From NCBI GenBank assembly GCA_963969495.1, contig OZ018321.1, positions 126,908,298 to 126,972,297 of the forward strand: DNA of 64,000 nucleotides, in the 5' to 3' direction. This stretch comes from Ceratothoa steindachneri (taxonomy: Eukaryota > Arthropoda > Malacostraca > Isopoda > Cymothoidae). Numbering within the stretch: position 1 is the stretch's first letter; every line of letters starts with the position of its first letter. This document shows, piece after piece, positions 22,011 through 34,018 of this stretch. A program made the position numbers and the translations under genes. A model generated the notes under the pieces. The model had not been told where the DNA came from. It searched no databases and was given only the letters and a program-made list of their open reading frames with translations.

Positions 22011-23539
22011 TGTCTACTGTACTATGATGTGTGTGTATTTATTATCCAAGTAATTTAGTTCCATTAATGTTCTGTATCTATGCTGTTTTTTCTCTAATAT
22101 ACCTTTGTAACAGATGAAATAAACACATATTTTGAATTTATATGCAGTATAGTAAAATGAGGTATGTGAAAGCTAAAAAACTAGAGGTGATGGATCAAAA
22201 CTGTTCAGAAATGTGAATTCACTACAACAAAACTAGTAAAAACCACCTATTCACATCCTTGCCTCAGAGCAAAAAATTAATTTTGTAAACCATTGTAATT
22301 TCCCAACTTTCAGGATGGACATTTAGCCTGAGATCTACACCCAAGAAACACATACCGTCTTATTTTAATGACGGGTATTTTTATAGGCCAAAATTAGAAA
22401 CTATATAATAATGAACGAAACTACGTGCCCGCAAGTATACAAATTTCATTAAATTAGATCATAAATTAGATCATTAAATTAGATCATAGCGTTTCCAACA
22501 TCATCTGAAGCTTGCTTTAATTTAGTTAAGGGTAATGATGACATAGCGGCATTGATAAAAAATACGGTCGCCAGGGTTGAAAATGATTGTTCGCTTCCTC
22601 ACAGTAAAGAGGAAGATACGCTTGCCGAGAAAAAAGTATTGAATCAAATTGATGGTGGTGCATTTCTTCCTTCACCCTTCTCAATTATTAGACTAATTTT
22701 GTCCCGGTTAATATAATGATCATGAAGAAAGTTGTACTATCGCAAGAAAAGTACGAAAATATTAGGGTAAAAATTACGAACAGAAACAGGTCATGTACCG
22801 GCAGGTTTTACAGACGCTTATGCGAATTAATGATGAGTCTGCGTTTCAGAATCAGAACGACCGTGAGCAGAAACTTAAAAGTAATGTACCACTTCCTACT
22901 ACTGGTAAACACGCCTAGGCGGGCACCATGCCTGAAAGCGTGGTTCCTAAAAACTATAAACACCGCGGTTTAAAACTGCATAAATTTCTTCAAACAAATC
23001 CTGGAATAGGTTGGAACAATTACGGTGAAATATTTGCTAAAAATGATAGTAAAAAAAACATTGAAAGGATCTATCATTGTTGATGTTATTAGTTATATCG
23101 TGCGTAGATAAAATGAGGCCAAACCGAAACACTGGGGTGATGTTTCGCGTAATTTCGGGTAAAAATTGATGTTGTAGATCGAATTAAACAGAAACACTCT
23201 CTCGTAAAATAGGTTAGATCTTAGGGATCTTATGAAGTTTTAAATAAAAGCATCTTAACCGAGAAGGTTCATTCATTCTTCCCCAATACTTTACACTGGT
23301 GTCCATCATTTCAGAGGTTTAGGTTTTCTCAACGGTTCTTATATGTTTTTTGAATGCTGAATTAAAAAGTGTATCTCATTTTACTTCACCGATTGATAGG
23401 AAAAATAATTTTTAGAACAATTTTAGTTATGAATTATAATTTTTCTTATTCAAAATAAGATTTACATTATTAGAAAACACAAATTGTATAAACAAAATTA
23501 TGAACAATCACAATTATTGCGAAATTCAAGAATAAAAAG
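22011..23539. other. AT-rich spacer with a decayed coding-like stretch
   Basis: 22560-23110 on the plus strand has protein-like pieces in changing frames, such as MKKVVLSQEKYENI near 22730 and LHKFLQTNPGIGWNNYGE near 22980. I have a vague recollection of similar sequences in invertebrate repeats but cannot name a family. Nothing is seen in the rest. Confidence 0.3.
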
Positions 23540-24070
23540 ACAGGAAAACAATATTGCGAACTAAATTGCTTTCACAAGGATTTCCGTCTCTGTTTCGCTT
23601 CTGGGACGTTTCCTTTCAGACACTAGTTTTAGTCCGCAAGCATATTGACATCACACCTGCCTCGGTACCTCTCTTCCATCGCTCGAATGTCCTGATGAAA
23701 CCGTTCTCCCTGCTCCTCACTAATATCACCACATTTTTCTGGAAAGTAATCAAAATGTGAGTAGAGGAAATGCAGCTTTATGGACATGAGTGCACCAAAA
23801 GCCTAAAAGTCTGCAAGAGCCCTTTCAGTCCTCTCATTACCTCACATACGTTCGTCAAATGTCGGATCTTTCCTAAGCTCCTTTATCTGAGGGTCATCAA
23901 AGATACCCACTTTCAGTTTGGCCTCACTTACGCGAGGAAATTTCTTCTTGAGGAAAGCATAAACTCGACCTTCTGCATTCAGTGCTTTGACATATTTTTT
24001 CATAAGTCCAAACTTGATATGCAGTGGCGGAATTAGAACCTTTTCAGGATTCACAAAAATTTGGGACACA
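23540..24070 (-). pseudogene. Uncharacterised invertebrate repeat-protein family, copy 2
   Basis: Frame 23842-24069 (75 aa) has PPLHIKFGLMKKYVKALN, VSEAKLKVGIFDDPQIKELR and DPTFDERM, clearly related to copy 1. Downstream on the minus strand, to about 23540, broken frames give HFDYFPEKCGDISEEQGERF and RFHQDIRAMEERYRG, the same C-terminal region. The N-terminal CX2C part is missing. The sequence is well diverged from copy 1, so the two are old insertions or members of different subfamilies, not a recent duplication. Confidence 0.6.
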
Positions 24071-24117
24071 CCATTATGGAATCCTGGTTTCAGGCATGAT
24101 CTTGCTGGTCATTTTTG

Positions 24118-24973
<856 letters not shown>

Positions 24974-24981
<8 letters not shown>

Positions 24982-25680
24982 ATGGTAGGCCTTTCCATTC
25001 CCTGGTTGGTATCTGTATCGGATTTTGGTTAATTTCTAATAAGATGGCAGTGTGATCGATGCAGCTAATATCTATTGGCTCCAAATGGTAATTGAAAGGT
25101 AAATTTGTATTTGTCAGACATATATCTGGCTTGGTTGCTGATTTTTCTGTCACATAAGTTGGGAAGTTCGGGCCTATTCTTTGGCAAATTCGTCTAGCAT
25201 TCAATTTTTCTAAGTGTCGTTCGCTTGTGTTGGTTCTTCTGTAGTCCGATCCTCTGATATGTGCATTTAGGTCCCCCATGAAGATGACTGGTAATCTACT
25301 ATTAAAAATATTTGTGAAGTTTACTATGGGTAATCCGTTTCTTTTCGGAGGTTGATATCCGGTTGCTATTATTATATTAGTTAATTCAATTTTAATATTT
25401 GTTGCCAGGTATGCTTCTGTTAGTTCTTGTTTAGTCTTGTAATCTAGGTTCTTTTTTATTGCTATAGCAGCCCCGTCGAAGGCCGCATCTGTAAGGTTTG
25501 TGGCTACTATGTTGTAATTCCAAATTTTAATATTCTTCTCTTAAGATTAATTCCGTGTACAGATATTAAAATTCCATCCGGGTCGATTTTCCTGAATACG
25601 TTTCCGAATGTTGTCTGTGTTTCTTTTCATCCATTTGTATTAAGCTGAAGAATTCTTAGTTTTTTGTTGTCCATGACGAA
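24974..25680 (-). pseudogene. LINE C2 APE-type endonuclease
   Basis: The C-terminal half is the frame 24974-25279: MGDLNAHIRGSDY (GDxN with catalytic Asp and Asn), GPNFPTYVTEKSATKPDICL and CIDHTAILLEI, where SDH is changed to IDH. The N-terminal half, 25280-25680, is readable only with stops, starting KLRILQLNTNG, the usual N-terminal strand of the domain. The nuclease nicks target DNA for target-primed reverse transcription; here the SDH box and frame are damaged. Confidence 0.8.
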
Positions 25681-25701
25681 ATACGTTAATATCTTTTACG
25701 T

Positions 25702-26660
25702 TTACTTACTTCCTTCTTTTTTTTTGTAGGTTGTTATTTTTTCTGAGTTAGTGTAAGTTGATGGGGTTGGGTTTATTTCAAATGGTGAGTTTTCTCTTCC
25801 TGTTTTAGATTTCTTCATTTTATTGCTCTTTATTTGTGTTGTGCGTGTGCTTTCGGCATTTGTTTCTTCCGAGCTTTCCTCGGTTTCTGTATCTTTGCTT
25901 TTTGTGACATCTTCTTGCTGTTTGTATGTTTGAGGTTGTTCATTTTTCTTATTTGTTTGCTCTTTTACTGTCTTGGAATCAACATTAGGAAATTTCATCT
26001 GTTCAAGTCCATTTTCTTTCAGTATGTTATTTAGATTTGTGGCATATCATCCTGGGTTATCGATATTCATTACATGCGAATGTAAAATACACGTTAAAAT
26101 CTTGACATTGAGCGAGCCATCGATGTTTATTTAAGTCACTTGGCCTTGGGGTGCGGTTTTGGGGGCGAAGGCGTAGGATGTGGTTTTTCTCGTATCCGCT
26201 TTCTCAACAATTTCTCGTTCCTTTTTCTAATGATCTCTTTTCGTTTGGGGCATGAGAGCGACATTATTATATGTACGCCTGAGCAATAAATGCATTTTTT
26301 TATTTGGGATTTGGCAATATTTCCACGAATGTCCTTCAAGGCTGCGTTTGGAACATTTTAATTTATCCTGTTTGGGGGAGTTAGCTGTGATGTGTTCCTA
26401 CATTGCATAACATTTGAGACATATTTGGATATTAACAAATATGTCCCTCTGTATGTTCGCCGGTGGTATTTTCATGCATACGCAAGTAATCTCTTTTCCA
26501 TTATCTTTGTCGCCATTTCGGTTGTTTCACACATAAATTTGAACACGTGTGTGTGTTCCTTTAATTTCACGATCTCTCTTATTTCCAGTCATGCCTGGTT
26601 TTCTTCAAGCTCCTGCTTTATTTTCTCACAGGAATGGTCTCCAATTTAGTATTTAATCTT
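25702..26660 (-). pseudogene. LINE C2 ORF1 (gag-like)
   Basis: Frames 26136-26339 and 25702-25998 plus broken sequence up to about 26660. From the N-terminal side: KEHTHVFKF-like sequence that parallels EHQHVFKIIF of the element at 1-2345, a first knuckle region with CLKCYAM and an in-frame stop, a middle CSKRSLEGHSWKYC-like box, then CIYCSGVHIIMSLSC with PKRK. A basic, Thr/Glu/Lys-rich tail follows (25702-25998). RNA binding is inferred from the knuckles. Confidence 0.7.
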
Positions 26661-26690
26661 CCTGCACACCACACCCCTATTAGCTGTTAT

Positions 26691-27189
26691 CTGTGGTGAG
26701 ACTTTAGCTTCTAGATCTAATTTTTTCAATGTATTGCTTCCGGCCGATGATAAAACAAGTTCCATAAAACAAGTCACCATACCTATATGTTCCTAACCAT
26801 ATAAGGGTCCTGGAACTGGCTTCGAGTCCGCGGCCCAGAATGGGCCCTCCTTTTTCTTGCCCCCTAACGGGGTCTACTGCAGGGGTTCGCTTGCTCCTAC
26901 AACCAGTGCTTCTGGTACTTCGCCGGTGACCAAGGTATGTAATGCTAGGAGTAATGAAGTAGATGGTAAACAGTAAGATAAAAAGCAAGGGTAGAGAAGA
27001 AAAAAGCAGCAACTCTTTGGGGTGTTACCTTGCTCAAAGGGAACTTGTCTCTCTGATTAGTCTAATAAGTGTATATATTTCTTCTTTTACTTTTTTGAGT
27101 AAGTATTGAAGATAACACGCATAGAGATGCGTAGCAAAACGCGCAAATGCTTATAGAAATGACAAACAAAGTCCGTCGACATCAGGGAA
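26691..27189. other. Spacer between LINE C2 and LINE D
   Basis: Part may be the 5' UTR of LINE C2 (GC-rich near 26820-26930). No gene recognised. Confidence 0.4.
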
Positions 27190-27545
27190 AACTTGATTGA
27201 TTGTATAGGTTTATTGTGAAATAGGGTACATTTATACATAATCTTAATACAAATAAAAAAATAATCCAATACAAATACAGTAATAGAATGATACAACAAT
27301 ATAAATACACGTAGTATAAGTGTACACATTACACAAAGCATGGAGCCCGTCAGCGTTGGCGTGCAGTAAGACGTGGTGGAGTGTTCCACGCGTGTCTTAT
27401 CTACTGCAAGTGGGTGGCGGCGGTCTTCACCACCCGTCGCCCGGCTGGGCGCGGGCGGCGATCAGCGCGAAGGGGATGCTGTTCTCAGCACCTCCAGCAG
27501 CTCGTTTGTTGGGATGTGTCGGACCACCTTGGCGGCTCTTGCCTC

Positions 27546-28572
27546 TCACGCCCTCAGTAGGGCGCCTCTTACAGGGGAAGGGGCTGGCGCTCGCTCTGGC
27601 CTGAGGCTGGCAGTGGCTGGGCAGGAGAGGATGTAGTGCACTAGTGGGCGCCAGGAGCGGCTGCCGCAGTGTTCGCACCTTCCTGCCACAAAGTCGGCGT
27701 GCAGCTCTTTCGGCGTGGAGTAGCCCAGCCTCACACGCTGTAACAGTACGCCGTTCGCTCTGGGCTGCTGGAAGGATGGGTTCAGTGGGATAGGCTGTGG
27801 CTGCAGCATACCACGCCGCTTGCCTCTTGATTGCTTCCCATTCTTGGTGCTGCTAGTGGGCATTGTGGGTGGCCCTGCGTTTACCCTGCACCTTAAGCTA
27901 CTGCAGCCTGGGGCGCACGGTCCAGGTGATGGTAGGGCCGTGGGCGGCTCGCTTGGCAGCCTCGTCGGCAGCATCGTTGCCGCGCACGCCAACGTAGCTG
28001 GGAATCCAGTGGAGCCGGACACGCCTGCCCTGAGCTGCCAGGTCCTGCAGGGTGCACAGGATTGTAGTGGTAAGGTGGATGTTGTACCGGGCGTGGGCGT
28101 GGGCGTGCTTCAGCGCCTGTAGTCCTGACCGAGAGTCCGTGTGTATCAGCACAGTGGCTTCCCGGCGGAGCAGAGCGTGCTGGAGGGCATCCAGGATTGC
28201 TACCAGTTCCGTCTGGAGGGTGGAGCAGTGGTCTGATGCCCTACACGCCTGTGTCAAGCCGCTCGTGACGAAGGCAGCGCCGGACCTCACGCTGTCGGGG
28301 TCGACGGAGCCGTCGGTGAAGTAGACTGCGCTGCCTGGCTCCGTGACCTCAGACATGGCCATGAGGGCGTGCTGGCGCAGCTCCTCGGTGAGGCAGTTCG
28401 CTTTGCTGGCGGGCAGCTGTGTGGCGGTGAAGTGGGTGGCGGGGGGGTCCCATGGTGGTGGTCGAACGTAAGGGGTTGAGGGGTGTCGACGTTGGGGGTG
28501 TCGGGGTCGCGCCACAGCCAGTTCCCTGCCTGGTTGAGGGAGTTGGTTGCTAGGCTGACGTTTACGAGCCAC
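27546..28572 (-). pseudogene. LINE D RNase H and C-terminal zinc motif
   Basis: Frame 27898-28572 carries RNase H: AVYFTDGSVDPDS (first Asp), TLQTELVAILDAL (Glu), HTDSRSGLQAL (second Asp) and WIPSYVGVRGNDAADEAA, where the usual GH of the final box is YV, so a key His is lost. Frame 27546-28022 overlaps in another phase and holds the end of ORF2 with RCEHCGSRSWRPLVHYILSC, the CX2C...HX4C finger typical after RNase H. A frameshift separates the two near 27900. Confidence 0.85.
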
Positions 28573-28578
28573 CTGTTG

Positions 28579-30429
28579 TTACGCAGGCACTCTCCTCTGC
28601 GCAATACCCTCCACGTCGCGCTGGAGCACTCTGGCCACCAAACAGGCCACAATGCAATCCACCCTGGTGGTGAGGGGCACCAGGTTGGCCTCACTCTGCA
28701 TGACACAGGCACTGCACCACCTGGCTGCCCCCAACATGGTCCTCATGGCGGTGTTTTGCATCACCTCCAGGCGCTGTTGCTGCTGCCGGGGTAGCACTAC
28801 AAGGACCGGTGCACTGTAGTCCACTAGGGAGCGCACTGCCTGCAGGTAGTAGAGGCCGAGGACAAAGAAGGTTGCATTAGCGCTCGGCCGCGTCATGGCC
28901 CTCATCACATTCAGCCGGGCCTGCGTCCGCTCCCTCAGGTGCGTGACATGCTGCGTGAAGGACAGCCGCCTGTCCACCCACACTCCGAGGTACTGGTAGG
29001 AGGTGGTCCAGGCCAGGCCGACTTCTTGGACGCATAGCTGCTGGCCAGCAGGTGTGCAAGTCTTGATGGCCATGGCCTGGGACTTCTCTGCCGAGATCTT
29101 GAGCCCCAGCTCTTCGAGCTTGGCAGTGATGAGGTGCAGCGCTTCTTGGGCCCATGCGAGCTTGTCACCTGACCGGTGACGACGAGGGCCAGGTCGTCGG
29201 TGAAGCTGAGGAGGATGGTTCCTTTCCGATAGTGGAGGGCGACCAGCTGCTCCATCAGCACGTTGAAAAGGAACGGGCTGAGGATGCCGCCCTAGGGTGT
29301 CCCGTTCTCGAAGGTGAGGTAGGGAGACTTGTGACCCTGGAACTTCACACGGGCTCGGCGCTGGTGAAGGTAGTCTTAGAGCCAGCCCAGCAGTCTCCCT
29401 CGGATGCCCTTCCTCGCAAGAGCGGCTAGTATGGCGCGGGGGCTAGCCAGCTGAAAAGCCTTCTCGAGGTCAAGGAAGACTACGATGGTGGGCTGGTTGT
29501 TGGCGTCAGCCAGGAGGGTGATGAGGCAGTCCGCCGTGCTCACCCCCCTGGTGTAGCCGAACACGTGGTGCTGAAGGCTTCCAACGCTCCACTGTAAGCG
29601 ACTCAGCACCATCCTCTCTGCTGTTTTTCCGATGCAGCTCAGGAGGGAGATTGGCCTGAAGGTGGTGTGATCCTTCGGCTTGGGGATGGGCGGGATGTCG
29701 GCGTCCTTCTAGGAGGGCAGCAGACGGTCTGCCAACCACGATGCGTTCAGAAGGGCTAGCAGCGCGGCGGGCCCAGCGTGCGCCAGCATGAAGTACCGCA
29801 CTCCGTCGGCTCTCGCCGCCGTGTCACGCCCACGAGCGTGAAAGGCCAGCTCCTCGAGCGTGAAAGGCTGGTCCGTGGCGTGCGGCTGGCCCCGCGCCTC
29901 CCTGACCTCTTCGTCGCACTGTGGGCGTGGCTGCTGCTGGAGGTAGCAGGTGTGGGAAGGGAGCTGCTCGCTGGAACCCCTCGCTGGAACCCCTCGCTGT
30001 AAAGCAGTTCGCCAGTCGATCTGTCTCTTGCTGTGGGCGTGGGTGGGCAGCTGGGTGGATCGGGGCGGAGCCTGAGGCCTTCCTGAAGCTCTCCCACAGC
30101 TTGCCGGGGGAGTTGTGTTGGCTGAAAGAGGCACACCACTCCAGCCACTTTGCCTCTCTGGCACTCAGGGACACCTGTCGCGCGCGGGCTACCACGTCCT
30201 GCAGGAGCTGCAGGTTGATGGCGGTCGGGCGCTTCTCGTACAGCCTCCTGTGGACGTTGACGCGGTGATTGTGCTCCCGGACTTCCTCGTTATAAAACCA
30301 CCAGTCCGGGCGACGGCGGCGATTAGAGGCTGTCCTGAGCATGGGCGCGTATGCTGCACTCCCTATTGCCCCTGTAAGGTCCCTCCCCTGCAGGTGCAGG
30401 TCCGCAGGAGGCACATACGTGGACCACAA
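28579..30429 (-). pseudogene. LINE D reverse transcriptase and connection
   Basis: Split across frames. 29824-30429: linker (RPDWWFYNEEVREHNHRVNV, WCASFSQHNSPGKLWESFRK). 29376-29612: palm, VFGYTRGVSTADCL and VVFLDLEKAFQLASP with the first catalytic Asp. 28935-29261: LLSFTDDLALVVTG with the double Asp (about 29190-29210). 28579-29073: connection, SYQYLGVWVDRRLSFTQHV and LVDYSAPVLVVLP. Catalytic residues survive, but frames are broken at least three times. Confidence 0.83.
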
Positions 30430-30544
30430 TTCCTCCCGGGCTGCTTAGGACTTTGCCCAATCCGCCCTCCTGACGTTCCACTGGGGTGGCGGGAGACCTG
30501 GAGCTGGTGGGGCCAAAGTGAGGGTGGTGAGGGTCCTGTAATGG

Positions 30545-31190
30545 TCACTGGTGAGGGTAGGGTGGACCTGCCAGGTGGCGCCGGGCTGTAGGTCGCCCGT
30601 CATCAGCGTGAGGTCGAGCCCCCCCCCCCATGGATGTGCGTGGCCGCCCCCCATGGACGTGCGTGGCCTCCCCGGTGTTCAGTAGTCGGACGTCAGGGAC
30701 TTCTTTGGGCAGGTCGGCCAGGTGGCGCCCGGTCACGTTAGTGGGTGACACAGAATGCAACACGGAGTGATGGGCGTTGAAGTCGCCCGATACAAGGAGG
30801 CTGAAGTGAAATGCGAGGGAGAGCAGCTCCCCAGCATCCAGCGGGTACCGCTGGCTCCTGTATATATTGTATACAGTGAGAGTGAGCGGCCCCAGCTGTA
30901 GCTCCAGTGCCAGAACCTCCACGCCGTCACCACAGTACACAAGTGCGGCGATCCTCTTGTGCGGGATGGTGTTCCGTATGAGGGCTGCACAGCCACGCCC
31001 ATTTTCATCACCAGCCGGAAGCGAGTAGAGGGTGTAGCCTGCGACTCGCCATTCAAAGCCGGCGGGCGTGAGCGGCGTCTCTTGTAGAAGAACCAGGTCC
31101 AGGTCTTCTTGGAAGACGGCTTGCAGCACCTGATGTTTCTTGGGGCAGAGTCCCTACACATTCTACTGCAGCGCCCTCAGCGTGGGCGCC
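30545..31190 (-). pseudogene. LINE D APE-type endonuclease
   Basis: Open frame 30545-31129 preceded by RALQ-stop-NV-stop-GLCPKK, where family members read LQWNVRG. Two codons there have become TAG. Then LVLLQETPLTPAGFEW (catalytic Glu), GRGCAALIRNTIPH, and LLVSGDFNAHHSVLH (GDFNAHH intact). The C-terminal SDH box is readable in another phase near 30540 as SDHYRTLT. The nuclease would nick the insertion target; the stops make it inactive. Confidence 0.83.
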
Positions 31191-31815
31191 GGCGCGTGGG
31201 CTGGGCTATCAATCCGCCCATCAGGAAACACTTCTTTGTTCTATGTTTAAATTGCAATAACATATTCTAATAACATCCGGGGGATTTTATTAAGTAATTA
31301 TTCTCTAATGAAAAATATCGACAATTTAATAAATTTTAACTTATTCCATCGCATTTTTTATTTAATTGTTTGATTCTAACGATAAACAATGTATTTTCTA
31401 ATACATTCAGAAAGTCATTTTGAGGCCGAAAGCATCGGTGTACGTATCGATTAACTATCATTTTTTAAGTAATTGTCTTGCTTGATCTATATATTTATCC
31501 CTGTACTAATGAAATGCGTATCCGAGAATATGAGTCAAGAATATATATTATATAAAAAAAATTGTAGCGTAACTAATTTATTTTAACTCAATAAACGATA
31601 AATTATTAGTCATTACAAATCCGCTAATTAAACAAATCATGGCAATTTTTATCTACGATTTGACTAAAAAGGGTGGGAGAAAACATGTACAGATAAAAAA
31701 GATAATTGTATAAACCCTTATTTGGAATATAATTTATTAATGGATTAGACTGTAGTGGCTGGACACCTCAGTAGCTAGGCTTGTAGTAATCGGACTACGC
31801 AATAGGTAGACTTCA
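31191..31815. other. AT-rich spacer
   Basis: No gene, RNA or repeat match recognised. Confidence 0.4.
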
Positions 31816-31837
31816 TAACATAACATAACATAACATA
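31816..31837 (-). repeat. (TTATG)n 3' tail of LINE E
   Basis: About four ATAAC/CATAA units on the plus strand at the 3' end of the CR1-like element. CR1 elements usually end in a short tandem repeat instead of poly(A). Confidence 0.7.
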
Positions 31838-31839
31838 AT

Positions 31840-32310
31840 TTTACGGATGACAAAAGCCACAAGGGCCTATCAAAGGTCATCCACATCGGTCAAAACCCAC
31901 CCACATAGGACTATATCGGATCATGACACTACTTTATAAACAATCCATAGGATTGTGTCAGATCATGCATCTACAATATACAATTTAAACAATCCATAGA
32001 ATTGTGTCAGATCACGCGCCCACAATATACTATTTAAACTAGCCACACGAGCGGATCAAAAACAAAAAGCACCATCGCCAGGAAAGACAAAATCAAAGTC
32101 CCCCACAAAATAATATAACAGATGACAAAAGCCACAAAGGCCCATCATAGATCATTCGAGTCAAACGGCCTCTTTTTTAAGGCACCCAAACTCCCAAGAA
32201 AACTACATCCAGAGGATTGCGTCCAGAAACAAGGGTATCACCAATCAAGGCTTGTCAAGAACTAAATCATGCAGCTATAGATATATACAAACAATATTAA
32301 TATATACAAA
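31840..32310 (-). repeat. LINE E 3' UTR with internal duplications
   Basis: The block GATGACAAAAGCCACAA occurs at about 31847 and again near 32121. An ACAATCCATAG-type block followed by TGTGTCAGATCA occurs twice within 31938-32020. No coding frame. Confidence 0.7.
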
Positions 32311-32312
32311 AC

Positions 32313-33960
32313 TTAGGAACCATCACAATCTTCCCTCCCCATAAACTCATCCAACCTATTCTTGAATACATTTAAATTTGGACTACCTACTACCCTCCGC
32401 GGCAATTTGTTCCAGAAGTCCACCACTCTATTGGTGAAAAAATATTTTCTTAAATCCAACCTACACCCTTGCTTTTTAATTTTAAAGTGGTGGCCTCTAG
32501 TCCGATTTCCATCTTCTAACTCAAAAAACTTGCTAACATCCAATTTATCTATCCCAGAAAAAAATTTAAACAGCTCAATCATATTCCCTCTCACACACCT
32601 TTCGAACGAGAACATATTTAATACCTTCAGTCTATCTATATATTCAAGGTGCCTCAGGGAAGGAATAATCTTTGTTGCCCTCCGTTGTACTGACTCGAGA
32701 AGGTTAATATTGTGTCTAAAATGTGGGGACCATGCCTGTATACAGTACTCTAGATGAGGCCTAACATAAGAGTTATAGAGTTTAAGAATAACCTTCCTAC
32801 TTTTGTAACTGACATTTCTCTTAATGAAACCCAGCACTCTATTTGCCCTATTTCTTGCTTCAATACACTGCTTTTAAAACCTTAATGACTTATCTATTAC
32901 TACTCCTAGATCTTTCTCATCCTCTACTGAGCTCAGCCAATGCCCAGCAATTTCATAGTAAAATTCTCTATTATCTTTTTCCATGTTAATAACTTTGCAC
33001 TTATCAAGGTTGAAAGTGATTTGCCACTAATGTGCCCAGGATAACAATTTATTTAAATCCCCCTGCACTTTAAAATTATCATCAATATCTTTAACTAGAG
33101 CTGCTAATTTGGTATCATCCGCAAAAATTAAAACTATTATTAACTGCCTCCTCAAGATCGTTTATATAGATGACAAATAATAATGGACCGAGAACTGATC
33201 CCTGAGGAACCCCACTGATAACATCCCTCCACTCTGACTTTACACCATTTAGCACTATCCTTTGCTTCCTATCTTTAAGCCGCTCAGCTATCCAATTTGA
33301 AACACCTCCACATATCCCAATCATTTTTAATTTATGAACTAGTCTCCTATGTGGTACCTTATCAAATGCTTTACTAAAATCCAAGTAAATTACATCTACA
33401 TTCTCTCCCTTATCTACTTGATTTGTTACGAACTCCAGAAAGTCTAGTAAATTAAGTCAAACATGATCTACCTGATCTAAACCTATGCTGAGCATCGCTG
33501 AATAACCCCTTCCTTTCTAGATGTTGGCAAATCCCTTTTTTAACTATTTTCTCAAGAATTTTACAGACTATAGGAGTTAGGCTAACCGGTCTAAAGTTAT
33601 TTGGATCCTCTTTACTACCCTTCTTGAAAATGGGGACTTCATTCGCTCTCTTTCAATCATCGGGTATTTCTCCATATTCCAGTGACCTAGTATACAACTT
33701 CTCCAGGGCTATTGAGATACTTTCTACCCCTTCTTTCAGTATCTTAGAATGAATATGATCAGGGCCGGAGGCCTTGGTAGCATCTGACTCACCTATTAGT
33801 CCTTTTATCGTCCTCCAATCCACACTAATGGTAGTAATAAACACCTCTTTCCCTGACCCATGAGTACTATACATAAGACTATTTAGTTTCTCCTTTGTAA
33901 ATACTGATGCAAAATGACCATTTAGTACCTCAACTATTTCCTCATCAGTTTCTCTCATAA
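32313..33960 (-). pseudogene. LINE E reverse transcriptase and C-terminal domain
   Basis: Frame 33653-33958 is the RT start (DATKASGPDHIHSKILKEGV). 33385-33650 is readable with stops. Frame 33115-33384 has [19 protein letters not shown] with the first Asp and [21 protein letters not shown] frameshift then leads to [11 protein letters not shown] (33100-33128), the catalytic double Asp. Frame 32313-32837 (174 aa) is the CR1 C-terminal domain: YVRPHLEYCIQAWSPHFRHN, VQRRATKIIP, RTRGHHFKIKKQGC and VDFWNKLPRRVV. All residues of the active site are present, yet the frame is broken. Confidence 0.9.
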
Positions 33961-34018
33961 CCCCTTGATATTTGATAGGTCCTATTTTAACTCTGCCAGA
34001 CTTGTTATTAATTTTATA

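Larger units (their letters stand above)
27190..31190 (-). mobile_element. LINE D: GC-rich APE-RT-RNase H retrotransposon
   Basis: Minus-strand ORF2 remnant with endonuclease (31190-30545), linker and RT (30429-28700), connection (29073-28579), RNase H (28572-27898) and terminal zinc motif (about 27700). The body from 27400 to 31190 is far richer in G+C than its neighbours, so its borders stand out. ORF1 is missing. The 3' UTR continues into an AT-rich stretch to about 27190 and the exact 3' end is uncertain. It belongs to the RNase H-bearing I/R1/LOA group but is not the LINE A/B family. Confidence 0.85.
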
